Shown in pieces: positions 7,964 through 7,979 of a stretch of DNA of 7,979 nucleotides; within the stretch, counting starts at the first letter, position 1, and the number at the start of each line of letters is the position of its first letter. Position numbers and translations under genes: made by a program. The DNA comes from JBBILG01 sp037445085 (GTDB taxonomy: Bacteria; Pseudomonadota; Gammaproteobacteria; Burkholderiales; Methylophilaceae), in contig JBBILG010000083.1 of the NCBI GenBank assembly GCA_037445085.1, forward strand, positions 1-7,979, given 5' to 3'. The notes under the pieces were generated by a model. It had not been told where the DNA came from, searched no databases, and was given only the letters and a program-made list of their open reading frames with translations.

Positions 7964-7979
7964 TGTAGGAGCGGCCCCC
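7964..7979 (+). repeat. Start of a REP-like element, cut by the window edge
   Basis: TGTAGGAGCGGCCCCC resembles the 5' arm of extragenic palindromes common in Pseudomonas, Stenotrophomonas and related Gammaproteobacteria, which begin GTAGGAGCGGC and continue with a complementary GCCGCGA arm. The second arm would lie outside the window, so only half can be judged. It is in intergenic DNA upstream of amrB, a typical REP location. Confidence 0.4.

Overview
This is a GC-rich, densely coded bacterial chromosome segment with short gaps, ATGA stop/start overlaps and Shine-Dalgarno sites. It looks like a proteobacterium. The last 16 bases resemble the start of a gammaproteobacterial REP element, which points weakly to that class. 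No phage, transposon, tRNA, rRNA or CRISPR is visible, and no gene-free stretch exceeds about 110 bases.

Left block (+ strand, 2-5328). It opens with the C-terminal end of a host-attachment / baeRF-like protein. Four closely spaced genes follow: a protein-L-isoaspartate O-methyltransferase (PCMT) with a signal peptide (355-1089); a 797-residue membrane protein with a spermidine-synthase-like Rossmann domain between two membrane bundles (1113-3506); a second, signal-less PCMT (3503-4204); and a PQQ-dependent aldose dehydrogenase with a signal-like N-terminus (4201-5328). The last two junctions are ATGA overlaps, so these four genes very probably form one operon. The theme is SAM-linked protein repair in two compartments plus periplasmic sugar oxidation. 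The spermidine-synthase-like domain has lost the acidic residues of true aminopropyltransferases. Counting membrane segments by eye and applying the positive-inside rule places that domain in the periplasm, beside the exported PCMT.

Right block (- strand, 7869-5379). This is the three-gene AmmeMemoRadiSam operon: amrB (MEMO family), then amrA (AMMECR1 family), then amrS (radical SAM enzyme). The first two genes overlap by ATGA and the third starts 11 bases later with a GGAG site. The set is widely conserved, and I know of no settled bacterial function for it.

The two blocks converge at 5329-5378, where a 7-bp hairpin lies between the stop codons. A stronger perfect 12-bp hairpin sits inside the 3' end of amrS (5436-5462). 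The right edge (7870-7979) holds the amr leader, an AT-rich patch with an extended -10-like motif facing out of the window, and the REP-like start.
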